From assembly GCA_020249435.1 (NCBI GenBank), contig JADCFQ010000007.1:186001-250000 (forward strand): a DNA stretch of 64,000 nucleotides, in the 5' to 3' direction. The position numbers were made by a program, and so were the translations under genes. This document shows positions 10,247 through 18,483 of the stretch, one piece after another. Each line of letters opens with the position of its first letter. Within the stretch, counting starts at the first letter, position 1. This DNA comes from Roseomonas sp. GTDB lineage: Bacteria; Pseudomonadota; Alphaproteobacteria; Acetobacterales; Acetobacteraceae. The notes under the pieces were generated by a model, which saw nothing but the letters and a program-made list of their open reading frames with translations, was not told where the DNA came from and did no database searches.

Positions 10247-10672
10247 TCAGCGCCGCGCGGAACGCGCGGCACAGGGATATTGCGCGGCGGCAAAGCGCAT
10301 CAGCCCATCAGCGGCGCGCATGCCTTCAAATTGCGGATTGGCCGCAGACCAGGCCACGAAACTCGCCGCCACCTGATCCAAGGTGGGCGATGGCGTGGGC
10401 AGGCAGAAGCCAGGCCGCGTGCCTTGGCGCTTATGCATCGAATCGCTGGTCTGGCCCGAGCCCACCAGCACGCCGTGGCAGAAATGGATCGCCGCCGCAT
10501 AAGCCGGTTCCTGCGCCGTGGCGCCACAAAGTCGCGCCAAAGCACCTGTGGTGCCGGCGGTGAAAGTCTCGCCCGAAATGGCGCCGCGTTGCGCCGAAGC
10601 TGGCAGCGCCGCGCCGAAGACCAACGCAAAAGCCGCCATGGGGAGGAAAGAAGCAAAACCGCGTAACGCCAT
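10247..10672 (-). CDS. Secreted small protein resembling the Rap1a/Tai immunity-protein domain
   Basis: Signal peptide MALRGFASFLPMAAFALVFGAALPASA; Cys pattern ARLCGA..AAAIHFCHGVLVG..FCLP. Confidence 0.5.
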   Translation of the reverse strand: MALRGFASFLPMAAFALVFGAALPASAQRGAISGETFTAGTTGALARLCGATAQEPAYAAAIHFCHGVLVGSGQTSDSMHKRQGTRPGFCLPTPSPTLDQVAASFVAWSAANPQFEGMRAADGLMRFAAAQYPCAARSARR

Positions 10673-10736
10673 CACGCCCTCCTGATCCGAAAGGAAGGCC
10701 AAGTCTACGCACCGGGCGCTGCGTTTTGCAATCCAA

Positions 10737-11228
10737 TCAGGTCTGCGCGCTGTGCAGAGCGTCCCCGCATTTTCCGCAGAGACCTTCAATTTCCACCGTG
10801 GCGCGCGCCGCTGAAAAACCATGGCGTCCCGCAGCAGCGCTTATCGCCGCCGCCACTCCATGATCGGAAATCTCACGCGTTGCGCCGCAGCCGCGGCAGA
10901 TCAGGAATTGATGCGGATGATCATGCGCGTGATCATGATCATGCCCTTCAAGCGCCTCGACACAGCCCATGAAGGCGTTCAACCGTTCCAGCCGATGGAT
11001 CAGGCCCTGTTCCAACAGGAAATCGAGCGCGCGATAGACAGTGGGCGGCGCGGCCTTGGCGCGGCTCGCCTTCAATTGATCAAGCAAGGCATAGGCACCA
11101 ATCGGCGCTTCCGCTTCCAATACCAGGCGCAGCACATCGCGGCGGAGTGGCGTCAGTTGCACCCCACGCGTCTGGCAAAGCGCCTCCGCCCTTTCAAGCG
11201 CCGTCAAATGATGACCCGAACCATGCAT
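10737..11228 (-). CDS. zur: Fur-family transcriptional regulator, likely zinc regulator Zur
   Basis: [65 protein letters not shown]; divergent from hisI-COG0523. Confidence 0.82.
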   Translation of the reverse strand: MHGSGHHLTALERAEALCQTRGVQLTPLRRDVLRLVLEAEAPIGAYALLDQLKASRAKAAPPTVYRALDFLLEQGLIHRLERLNAFMGCVEALEGHDHDHAHDHPHQFLICRGCGATREISDHGVAAAISAAAGRHGFSAARATVEIEGLCGKCGDALHSAQT

Positions 11229-11253
11229 GCCGCTTCCTAACAGAAGTTGCGAG

Positions 11254-11268
11254 TGTTATAAAGTAACA
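11254..11268. promoter_or_regulatory. Putative Zur operator: TGTTATAAAGTAACA
   Basis: TGTTA-N5-TAACA inverted repeat; 13/15 agreement with the remembered enterobacterial core TGTTATAWTATAACA; lies between divergent zur and hisI, ending 1 bp before the hisI ATG. Confidence 0.65.
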
Positions 11269-11688
11269 ATGTCGCAGCTTGCCATTCCTATTTCCGCCCC
11301 TGCCCGCGCCGCCTTGCTGGCCGCGCTGAAGCCCGATGCCGCTGGGCTGATCCCCGCCATCGCCCAGCAGCATGATACGGGCGAGGTGCTGATGATGGCC
11401 TGGATGAATGCCGAAAGCCTGGCTGAAACTCTGTCAACCGGTCGTGTCTGCTACTATTCACGCTCCCGCAAGGCGCTGTGGCGCAAGGGGGAGACATCCG
11501 GCCAGGTCCAGATGCTGGTGGATCTGCGGCTTGATTGCGATGGTGATACAATTCTGCTGCTGGTGGATCAGCAGGGCGTAGCCTGCCATACCGGGCGGCG
11601 CAATTGCTTTTATCGCGCACCACGCGGCGATGCGCTGACCAATATTGCCGAGCCGCTGATGGACCCGGAAGCGCTTTACCGCAAATGA
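11269..11688 (+). CDS. hisI: Phosphoribosyl-AMP cyclohydrolase
   Basis: [59 protein letters not shown] with the three Zn-site Cys. Confidence 0.9.
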   Translation: MSQLAIPISAPARAALLAALKPDAAGLIPAIAQQHDTGEVLMMAWMNAESLAETLSTGRVCYYSRSRKALWRKGETSGQVQMLVDLRLDCDGDTILLLVDQQGVACHTGRRNCFYRAPRGDALTNIAEPLMDPEALYRK

Positions 11689-12725
11689 CGTCTATCCCTG
11701 TCACGGTGCTGACTGGCTTTTTGGGGGCGGGCAAGACCACGCTCCTGAACCGGTTGCTGAAGCATCCCGCAATGGCGGGCAGTGCTGTGCTGATCAATGA
11801 ATTTGGTGAGATTGGCCTTGATCATCTGCTGGTCGAAAAGCTGGATGAGGATACCGTGCTGCTCAATGCCGGCTGCCTTTGCTGCACCATACGCGGCGAT
11901 TTGCAGCGCGCCTTGCGTGATTTGGCACCGAAGGCCGAAGCCGGGCATGACATACGCCGTGTGCTGATTGAAACCACCGGCCTTGCTGATCCCGCACCCA
12001 TTCTGCAAACGCTGATGAGCGACCCGGTCGCGCTGCGATCCTTCCGGCTTGATGGCGTGGTGACGGTGGTGGATGCGGTGCTTGGCGCTGCCACGCTAGA
12101 CAGCCAGATTGAAGCCGTGAAGCAGGCCGCCGTTGCCGATCGGCTGATCCTGAGCAAAACGGATATCGCAAGCGCGGATCAGATCAGCACACTTGAAACA
12201 AGGCTGAATGCCCTCAACCCCGGCGCGCCAATGCAGCGCGTTGTGGCGGGGGATGTTGCGCCGGATTTCCTGTTTGGCGCCGGTGGCTTCGACCCAGCCG
12301 GCAAGATCGCCGATGTCGCGGCTTGGCTGGCGGCGGAAGCCCTGCATCATCATCACCACCATCACCATGACCCGAACCGCCATGATGCGCGCATTCAGGC
12401 TTTCGGCCTGACCTTTACTGAGCCCCTCCCCTGGGAGGGCTTGGCGAGTTGGCTTGAAATGCTCGCCATCACACGCGGCGCCAGCATTCTTCGCATGAAA
12501 GCGATTCTGAACCTGCAAGGCGAGGATCGTCCCGTGGTGCTGCATGCCGTGCAGCATGTCTTCCACCCGCCGGAGCGTCTGGCCGCCTGGCCGGCAGGCC
12601 ATGATCGGCAATCCCGCATCGTCTTTATCCTGCGCGATCTTGACCGCGCTGTGGTGGAAGAAGGGTTGGCGGCCTTTCTGCAAGCCGCGCGCGACAAGGC
12701 CGCCATTGCCGCGGGCGCGGCATGA
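11685..12725 (+). CDS. COG0523/CobW-family GTPase (putative zinc metallochaperone)
   Basis: [16 protein letters not shown]-loop, [13 protein letters not shown] (CxCC), LSKTD, eight-His run; ATGA overlap with hisI. Confidence 0.9.
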   Translation: MTSIPVTVLTGFLGAGKTTLLNRLLKHPAMAGSAVLINEFGEIGLDHLLVEKLDEDTVLLNAGCLCCTIRGDLQRALRDLAPKAEAGHDIRRVLIETTGLADPAPILQTLMSDPVALRSFRLDGVVTVVDAVLGAATLDSQIEAVKQAAVADRLILSKTDIASADQISTLETRLNALNPGAPMQRVVAGDVAPDFLFGAGGFDPAGKIADVAAWLAAEALHHHHHHHHDPNRHDARIQAFGLTFTEPLPWEGLASWLEMLAITRGASILRMKAILNLQGEDRPVVLHAVQHVFHPPERLAAWPAGHDRQSRIVFILRDLDRAVVEEGLAAFLQAARDKAAIAAGAA

Positions 12726-12760
12726 TTCCGCGCCGCACCAATCCGCGCTAATACCCTGCC

Positions 12761-13363
12761 ATGCCCCCTGCCCCTTTGACCTTCGAAACCCTCTCTGGCG
12801 CCGCGCTCACCGCAAGGCTGGATGCGCTGGCCGGTTTGCGCATCCGCGTCTTTCGCGAATGGCCCTATTTGTATGATGGCGATGCAGCCTATGAAGCGCG
12901 CTATTTGGCAGCCTATGCGCAAAGCCCGGGCGCGCTGGTGGTGGCCGCCAGCACGGCGCAAGGTGAGGCGGTTGGCATGGCCACTTGCCAGCCCGGCAAG
13001 GAAGCGGGCGAAAAGCTCCGCGCCGCTTGGGCCAATGCGGGGCTGGATGCCGCGACGCTCTGCTATTTCGGCGAGAGCGTTTTGTTGCCGGCATATCGCG
13101 GCCAGGGGGCTGGCGTACGGTTTTTTGCGGAACGCGAAGCCCATGCGCAACGCCTCGGGCTTTCCATCGCTGCCTTTTGCGCCGTGGTGCGCAATGAAAA
13201 CGACCCGCGCCGCCCGCGCGATTACACGCCGCTTGATGGCTTCTGGCGCAATCGCGGCTATGAGCCGCGGCCCGATATCTCCACAGTCATGTCATGGCGA
13301 GAGGTGGATGATACGCGCGAAACCCCGCATGTGCTTTCCTTTTGGATCAAGCAGCTTTCATGA
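12761..13363 (+). CDS. GNAT family acetyltransferase
   Basis: FGESVLLPAYRGQGAGVRFFAEREAHAQRLG; sits upstream of a nitrilase-family protein, a common pairing. Confidence 0.75.
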   Translation: MPPAPLTFETLSGAALTARLDALAGLRIRVFREWPYLYDGDAAYEARYLAAYAQSPGALVVAASTAQGEAVGMATCQPGKEAGEKLRAAWANAGLDAATLCYFGESVLLPAYRGQGAGVRFFAEREAHAQRLGLSIAAFCAVVRNENDPRRPRDYTPLDGFWRNRGYEPRPDISTVMSWREVDDTRETPHVLSFWIKQLS

Positions 13364-14250
13364 CGGAAGCGCGCCCCATCCGCCTTGGCCTGCTGCAATA
13401 TCCGGTGGGTCGCCCGGCCTCCATCGCTGAATTTGCCAAGGGGCTTGATCGCTGGCTGGAGGAAGGCCGCGCGAGCGCGGATTTGCTCGTGCTCCCGGAA
13501 TATGCCGCGGTGGAACTCGGCGCTGGGCTGAATAGTGGCGAGGCAACCGAAGCCGCCGAGCTTGCCGCCATGATCGCCGCCGCACCGGATATCCTGGCCG
13601 CGATGCGCGATGCCGCGAAACGGCATCGGGTCTGGCTGCAACCCGGCACGCTGCCAATGCGCGCCGCCGATGGGCGTGTGATCAATCGCGCGCCGCTCAT
13701 CACGCCAGAAGGGCTGATCGCCTTCCAGGACAAGCGCGCCATGACGCGGTTTGAGGCGGAACGCTGGGGCGTCAGCCAAGGTGCTGATCCCAATGTGTTT
13801 GACACGCCCTGGGGCCGGATAGGCATTTCGATTTGCTACGATATCGAATTTCCGAAACATGCGCGCGTGCAGGTCATGGCCGGCGCCTGGCTGATCCTGA
13901 CACCAAGCTGCACCGATAGCCTTGCGGGCTTTAATCGCGTGCATTTTTCGGCCCGCGCGCGCGCCTTGGAAAACCAATGCTATGTCGCGATTACGCCGAC
14001 AGTTGGCGAGGCGCCGTGGTGTGCTGCGCTTGATGTCAATCGCGGTCGTGCCGGCGTTTTTGGCCCGATGGATCGCGGCTTTCCGGCTGATGGTATCCTG
14101 GCGGAAGGCGAAATGGACGCGCCGGGCTGGGTTTTCTGCACGCTTGATCCCAGCCTGATTGAAGTGGTGCGGCGTGAAGGCGCGGTACTCAATCACCGCG
14201 ATTGGCCAAGGGCGCCCTTTGCCCAACCGAAACCCGCCCGCTTCGCATGA
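13360..14250 (+). CDS. Carbon-nitrogen hydrolase (nitrilase superfamily)
   Basis: LLVLPEYAAVE (Glu), FQDKRAMTRFE (Lys), GISICYDIEFPKHAR (Cys); start at ATG 13360. Confidence 0.85.
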   Translation: MTEARPIRLGLLQYPVGRPASIAEFAKGLDRWLEEGRASADLLVLPEYAAVELGAGLNSGEATEAAELAAMIAAAPDILAAMRDAAKRHRVWLQPGTLPMRAADGRVINRAPLITPEGLIAFQDKRAMTRFEAERWGVSQGADPNVFDTPWGRIGISICYDIEFPKHARVQVMAGAWLILTPSCTDSLAGFNRVHFSARARALENQCYVAITPTVGEAPWCAALDVNRGRAGVFGPMDRGFPADGILAEGEMDAPGWVFCTLDPSLIEVVRREGAVLNHRDWPRAPFAQPKPARFA

Positions 14251-15395
14251 CGCTGATCTACATCATCGCCGGGGAGGCTTCGGGCGATGTGCTCGGCGCG
14301 CGGCTGATCGCGGCTTTGCGCAAGACGCGGCCGGATCTCAGCTTCGCCGGCATTGGCGGTGAGCGCATGGCCGAACAGGGCATGCCGAGCCTGTTCCCCT
14401 ATCGCGAATTGGCGCTGATGGGGCTGTTGGAAGTGCTGCCGCGCATTCGCCAATTGAAGCGGCGCCTCGCTGAAACAGAAGCCGATATCCTCGCCCGCCA
14501 ACCTGCCCTGCTGGTCACGATTGACAGCCCAGGCTTTACGCTCCGCATCGCGGAAGCCGTCAAGCCGCAGGGCATTCGCGTCATGCATTACGTGGCACCT
14601 CAAGTCTGGGCCTGGCGGCCAGGGCGCGTCAAAAAGCTGCGCCGCAAAATTGACCATTTGCTCTGCCTGCTCCCCTTCGAGCCGGCGTTTTTCGAAACTG
14701 CTGGCATACCGGTGACTTTTGTTGGTCATCCCGTACTGGAAAGCGGTGTGGATCAGGGCAATGCCGCGCGGTTTCGCGCTCGCCACGGCCTGGCCGCAAC
14801 CGACCGCCCGCTGATCATCATGCCGGGCAGCCGGCGCATTGAAGCAACCCGCCTGCTGCCGATTTTCGGTGCCAGCTTGAAAGCCGTGCTGCCGCAAAAC
14901 CCAACGCTTAGGCCGGTGATTGCCGTCTCCCCCATTGTGGCATCGCTCGTGCGTGAAGCGGCGGCTTCCTGGCCGGCTTCGCCCATTCTGGTGGAAGACC
15001 TGACCGATAAGCATGATGCCTTTGCCGCGGCAGCGGAAAATGGCGCCGGCTTGATCAAATCAGGCACATCATCGCTGGAAATGGCGGTGGCGGGCGTGCC
15101 GCATATCGTCGCCTATCGCGTCAATCCCATCACGGCGGCGATTGCGCGGCGGTTGGTCAAGGTGCCGCATGCCTCGCTCGTTAATCTGCTCTGCGCGCGG
15201 GAAGTGGTGCCCGAACGCATTCAGGAAAGCTGCACACCGGAAGCACTTGCCGCCGCGCTGCTGCCCTTGTTGCAGGATCAGGCGGCGGTGGCAGCACAAC
15301 GCCAAGGTTTTGCCGAGACACTCAACAAACTGCGCGCCCCGGAAAGTGCACCATCAGAAGCGGCGGCAAGGGCTGTCCTCGCCGCCCTGCCCTGA
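14247..15395 (+). CDS. lpxB: Lipid-A-disaccharide synthase
   Basis: IIAGEASGDVLGARLIAALRK, YVAPQVWAWRPGRVKKLRRKIDHLLCLLPFEPAFFE, FVGHPVLES, LIKSGTSSLEMA. Confidence 0.92.
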   Translation: MTLIYIIAGEASGDVLGARLIAALRKTRPDLSFAGIGGERMAEQGMPSLFPYRELALMGLLEVLPRIRQLKRRLAETEADILARQPALLVTIDSPGFTLRIAEAVKPQGIRVMHYVAPQVWAWRPGRVKKLRRKIDHLLCLLPFEPAFFETAGIPVTFVGHPVLESGVDQGNAARFRARHGLAATDRPLIIMPGSRRIEATRLLPIFGASLKAVLPQNPTLRPVIAVSPIVASLVREAAASWPASPILVEDLTDKHDAFAAAAENGAGLIKSGTSSLEMAVAGVPHIVAYRVNPITAAIARRLVKVPHASLVNLLCAREVVPERIQESCTPEALAAALLPLLQDQAAVAAQRQGFAETLNKLRAPESAPSEAAARAVLAALP

Positions 15396-15402
15396 AACAC
15401 CC

Positions 15403-16176
15403 TTACGGCTGCATATGCGCCCCGCCACACTGCACCCAATTCTGCCCGGTGATGAAGGAAGCCGCTTCGGACAGCAGGAAGCAGATCAAGGGTGCGACTT
15501 CTGATGGCTGCGCCACGCGCCCAAGCGGAATACGCGCCAGCGTGCGTTCGCGAAAACGCTCTGAACGGATCACCTCGGTCATGGGTGTTTCCACCGTGCC
15601 GAAGCCAACACTATTCACGCGAATGCCATAACGCGCCCATTCACCCGCCGCTGTCATGGTGATGCCGAAAAGCCCGGATTTGGCGGCAGCGTAATTCACC
15701 TGCCCGATGCTGCCCCTTTTGCCGGCGGTCGACGAGATATTCACAATGGCGCCCGGCCGTTCCTCACCGGCGCGGGCGCGTTCGATCATATGCTTGCCAA
15801 CGGCCTGCTGCATCAAATGGCAGCCGGTCAGGTTCACATTGATCACTTCCTGCCATTGGCGAAAGGTCATTTTCTCGATCATCGCAGGCCGCGTGATGCC
15901 GGCGCAATTCACCAGGCCATGCACCGCGCCAAAACGCGCCACCGCATCAGCCACGCATTGCGGGCCGAATTCCTCTGCGGCGACATCACCTTCCAGCGCC
16001 ATGGTGCGATCCCCGGCAAGCGCTTCCGCCACCTGCATCAGGGTTTCGCGATTGCGTTCCACCATCACCAGATTGCCGCCAAGCCCCAGCACCAATTCGG
16101 AAATGGCGCGGCCAATCCCCTGCCCCGCACCGGTTACAATGATGGTCTTGCCTGTCAGCGCCATCGGATTCATCAT
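15403..16176 (-). CDS. SDR family oxidoreductase
   Basis: TGAGQGIGRAISE, NCAGIT, ISSTAGKRGSIGQVNYAAAKSG. Confidence 0.9.
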   Translation of the reverse strand: MMNPMALTGKTIIVTGAGQGIGRAISELVLGLGGNLVMVERNRETLMQVAEALAGDRTMALEGDVAAEEFGPQCVADAVARFGAVHGLVNCAGITRPAMIEKMTFRQWQEVINVNLTGCHLMQQAVGKHMIERARAGEERPGAIVNISSTAGKRGSIGQVNYAAAKSGLFGITMTAAGEWARYGIRVNSVGFGTVETPMTEVIRSERFRERTLARIPLGRVAQPSEVAPLICFLLSEAASFITGQNWVQCGGAHMQP

Positions 16177-16215
16177 GGTCGTTTCCTTCCTTTTCTTCTC
16201 TGCAAACACTGCGTT

Positions 16216-17280
16216 TCAATTCAACCGCAAGCCGCGGATCAATTCCGGGCTTGGCTTGGCGTCACCGCGTTCGACGCGCTTGACGATATCGGTCAGCGCT
16301 GCATTGGCCGGCGCATCAATGCCAATCGTGGCACCCTTATCCACGACGAAGCCGTTCAGATATTCAATCTCCGTCCGGCGGCCCTTCACCATATCCTGAC
16401 CCATGGAGGGACGATGCGCGCCACCGCCGCCCTTGGATGTTTCGGCCAAGCGATGCTCATCATAGGTCTGGCGCGCTGCCGCATCGCCTTCACCGGCGCG
16501 GGCGATGATTTCCGGATCAAGGTGGAACACCTCCTCCAGATCATAACCCAGCGCCTGGCCAATTCGGATCGCCTCAGACCCCAAACGCGCGGCGAAAGCG
16601 CGAATGGCATCATCCGCCACCATGTCGCGCGTTGTCAGCCCCGTGCAGGCGGAAAGCCCATTGCCCATGACATTGGCAACCAGCTTGGACCAGCGCTCAC
16701 CCCATAAATTGCTGGTGGTCAAAGCACTATCCGTGAGCCCCACCAGCTTCGTGATATGTTCCGCGCGCGGCGAAATCCGCCCATGCGGTTCGCCGACACG
16801 AAACACCGTATGCGCCGCACCGCTTTTGCCTGCCGCGCGCCGCACATGGCCGGGTTCGGCCAATTCCACCGTGATCAGGCTGGCAATCGCGCCCAGCACG
16901 CGGCCCCAGCCAACAATGCCCGCGATCACTTCCTCATTGATGCAATTCTGCAAGGAGACCACGTAGCCACCGGGCGAGAGGTATTGCGCGATCATCGTCG
17001 TCGCCCAGGCCGTGTCATAAGATTTCATGCACATGAAGGCGATATCAATTGGCTTTTCCTTCGCGAGCGCCTGCACTTCCGTCAAATGCAGCGCGCGCGG
17101 TTTCACGGTGAATTCCGGCACATCGCGCAAATGGGTGATGCGCAGGCCCGTGTTGCGCATCGCCTCCACATGCTCAGGCCAGGGGTCAATGAAGGTCACA
17201 TCCTCCCCCGCCTGGACCATATGCGCGCCGGCATAACCGCCAACTGCGCCCGCACCGAAAATCGCTATTCTTGGCTTCAT
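16216..17280 (-). CDS. Ketopantoate reductase family protein (2-dehydropantoate 2-reductase-like)
   Basis: IAIFGAGAVGGYAGAHM, LQNCINEE, WSKLVANVMGNGLSACTGL. Confidence 0.85.
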   Translation of the reverse strand: MKPRIAIFGAGAVGGYAGAHMVQAGEDVTFIDPWPEHVEAMRNTGLRITHLRDVPEFTVKPRALHLTEVQALAKEKPIDIAFMCMKSYDTAWATTMIAQYLSPGGYVVSLQNCINEEVIAGIVGWGRVLGAIASLITVELAEPGHVRRAAGKSGAAHTVFRVGEPHGRISPRAEHITKLVGLTDSALTTSNLWGERWSKLVANVMGNGLSACTGLTTRDMVADDAIRAFAARLGSEAIRIGQALGYDLEEVFHLDPEIIARAGEGDAAARQTYDEHRLAETSKGGGGAHRPSMGQDMVKGRRTEIEYLNGFVVDKGATIGIDAPANAALTDIVKRVERGDAKPSPELIRGLRLN

Positions 17281-17421
17281 CGCGTTTCCCCAACCAATAC
17301 GCGGGGGATGCTCCGCCCGGAATCGCGCGGCGGCAAGAGGGGGTCAGGTTTGCCGGCCCCTAGCGTCTGATCCGCGCAGGCGGAATCGCCGGAGCGGTGA
17401 ATCAGCCGCTCAAACAAAACG

Positions 17422-17453
17422 ATGAAGTGATCCGGCGAATCGGATCACTTCAT
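17422..17453 (-). terminator. Rho-independent-like terminator overlapping the 3' end of the Gfo/Idh/MocA gene
   Basis: Perfect 13-bp inverted repeat ATGAAGTGATCCG / CGGATCACTTCAT, 6-nt loop; followed on the minus strand by CGTTTTGTTTG. Confidence 0.65.
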
Positions 17454-18392
17454 GGCTTCCTCAATCGCAAGCGCCCATTTCAGCGCCCGCCGCCCGGCAG
17501 CGCCATCCACCACCACCGGCCCCTGCCCCTGGCAGGCCGCGATGAAGGCTGCCTGTTCGGCTTCCAGGCTGTCATGATCCGTCCAGGTGGCGCGATCCAC
17601 GCCGTGGCCCGGCATGGTTTCCACAGCCTCCGCCCCGCCGCGCCGCAGCACCGCAAGGGACCGCGTCAGGAAATCCACCGCCATCTCCCCCTCGGTCCCC
17701 AGCACACGAAGTCGCCTTTCCATGGCGAGCGATACCCGCGACGCCGTGATGGACGCCGCCCGCCCGCCGGCAAAGCGCAGCCTGGCGACAGCGAAATCCG
17801 GATGGTCTGAGGCAATCGCCGCCCCCACCGCCTCCACCGCTTCAGGCTCCCCGCCCGCCAATTCCATGACCAGGTCCAGATCATGGATCATCAAGTCCAG
17901 CACGACCGAGACATCCAGGCTGCGCGGGCGGAAGGGCGCGGCGCGCACCGCCTCAAAAGACAGCGCCCGCCCGCCGGAGGGGGTCGCCATCACGGTGCGA
18001 AAGGCAGCTGAGAAGCGTTCAATATGGCCGACTTGCAAGACGCGCCCCTGCCGGGCGGCTAGCGCAATAAGCCGATCCGCCTGATCAAGGCTCGCCGCAA
18101 TGGGTTTTTCGATAAAAACATGACGCCCGGCTTCAAGCGCCTGTTCGGCCAGCGCGTAATGAAAGCGCGTGGGGGCGGCGATGATCACCGCCTCGGCGGC
18201 TGCGATCACGGCCTCGGGCGCCAGGGCCGGGGCGCTGACCTCCGCTGCGATCTGGCCGGCCCGATCAGCCGAGGCATCATGCAGGCCAATAAGGGTGGCT
18301 TCGGGGCTGGCGGCGGCCTTCAAGGCATGGAATCGGCCAAAATGACCGACCCCTAAAATGCCAAGGCGGAGCTTTGCGGGGTTCACATTCAT
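17445..18392 (-). CDS. Gfo/Idh/MocA family oxidoreductase
   Basis: LGILGVGHFGRFHALKAA, HVFIEKPIAASLDQADRLI, VVLDLMIHDLDLVMEL. Confidence 0.9.
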   Translation of the reverse strand: MNVNPAKLRLGILGVGHFGRFHALKAAASPEATLIGLHDASADRAGQIAAEVSAPALAPEAVIAAAEAVIIAAPTRFHYALAEQALEAGRHVFIEKPIAASLDQADRLIALAARQGRVLQVGHIERFSAAFRTVMATPSGGRALSFEAVRAAPFRPRSLDVSVVLDLMIHDLDLVMELAGGEPEAVEAVGAAIASDHPDFAVARLRFAGGRAASITASRVSLAMERRLRVLGTEGEMAVDFLTRSLAVLRRGGAEAVETMPGHGVDRATWTDHDSLEAEQAAFIAACQGQGPVVVDGAAGRRALKWALAIEEAMK

Positions 18393-18483
18393 GGCCAGAA
18401 GCTACACCTAACCGGGGCGGGCTTGCATCCCCTGGGGTGCCTCGCCATTGTCCGCCCGCTCAACCAGGGGATTCCACCCGTCC

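Noticed and set aside
11685-12725. COG0523 GTPase as activator of the nitrile hydratase-like fusion
   Set aside because: Some COG0523 members are NHase activators, but this one is operonic with hisI and next to zur with a Zur-like box, 14 kb from the NHase gene; zinc is the better guess.
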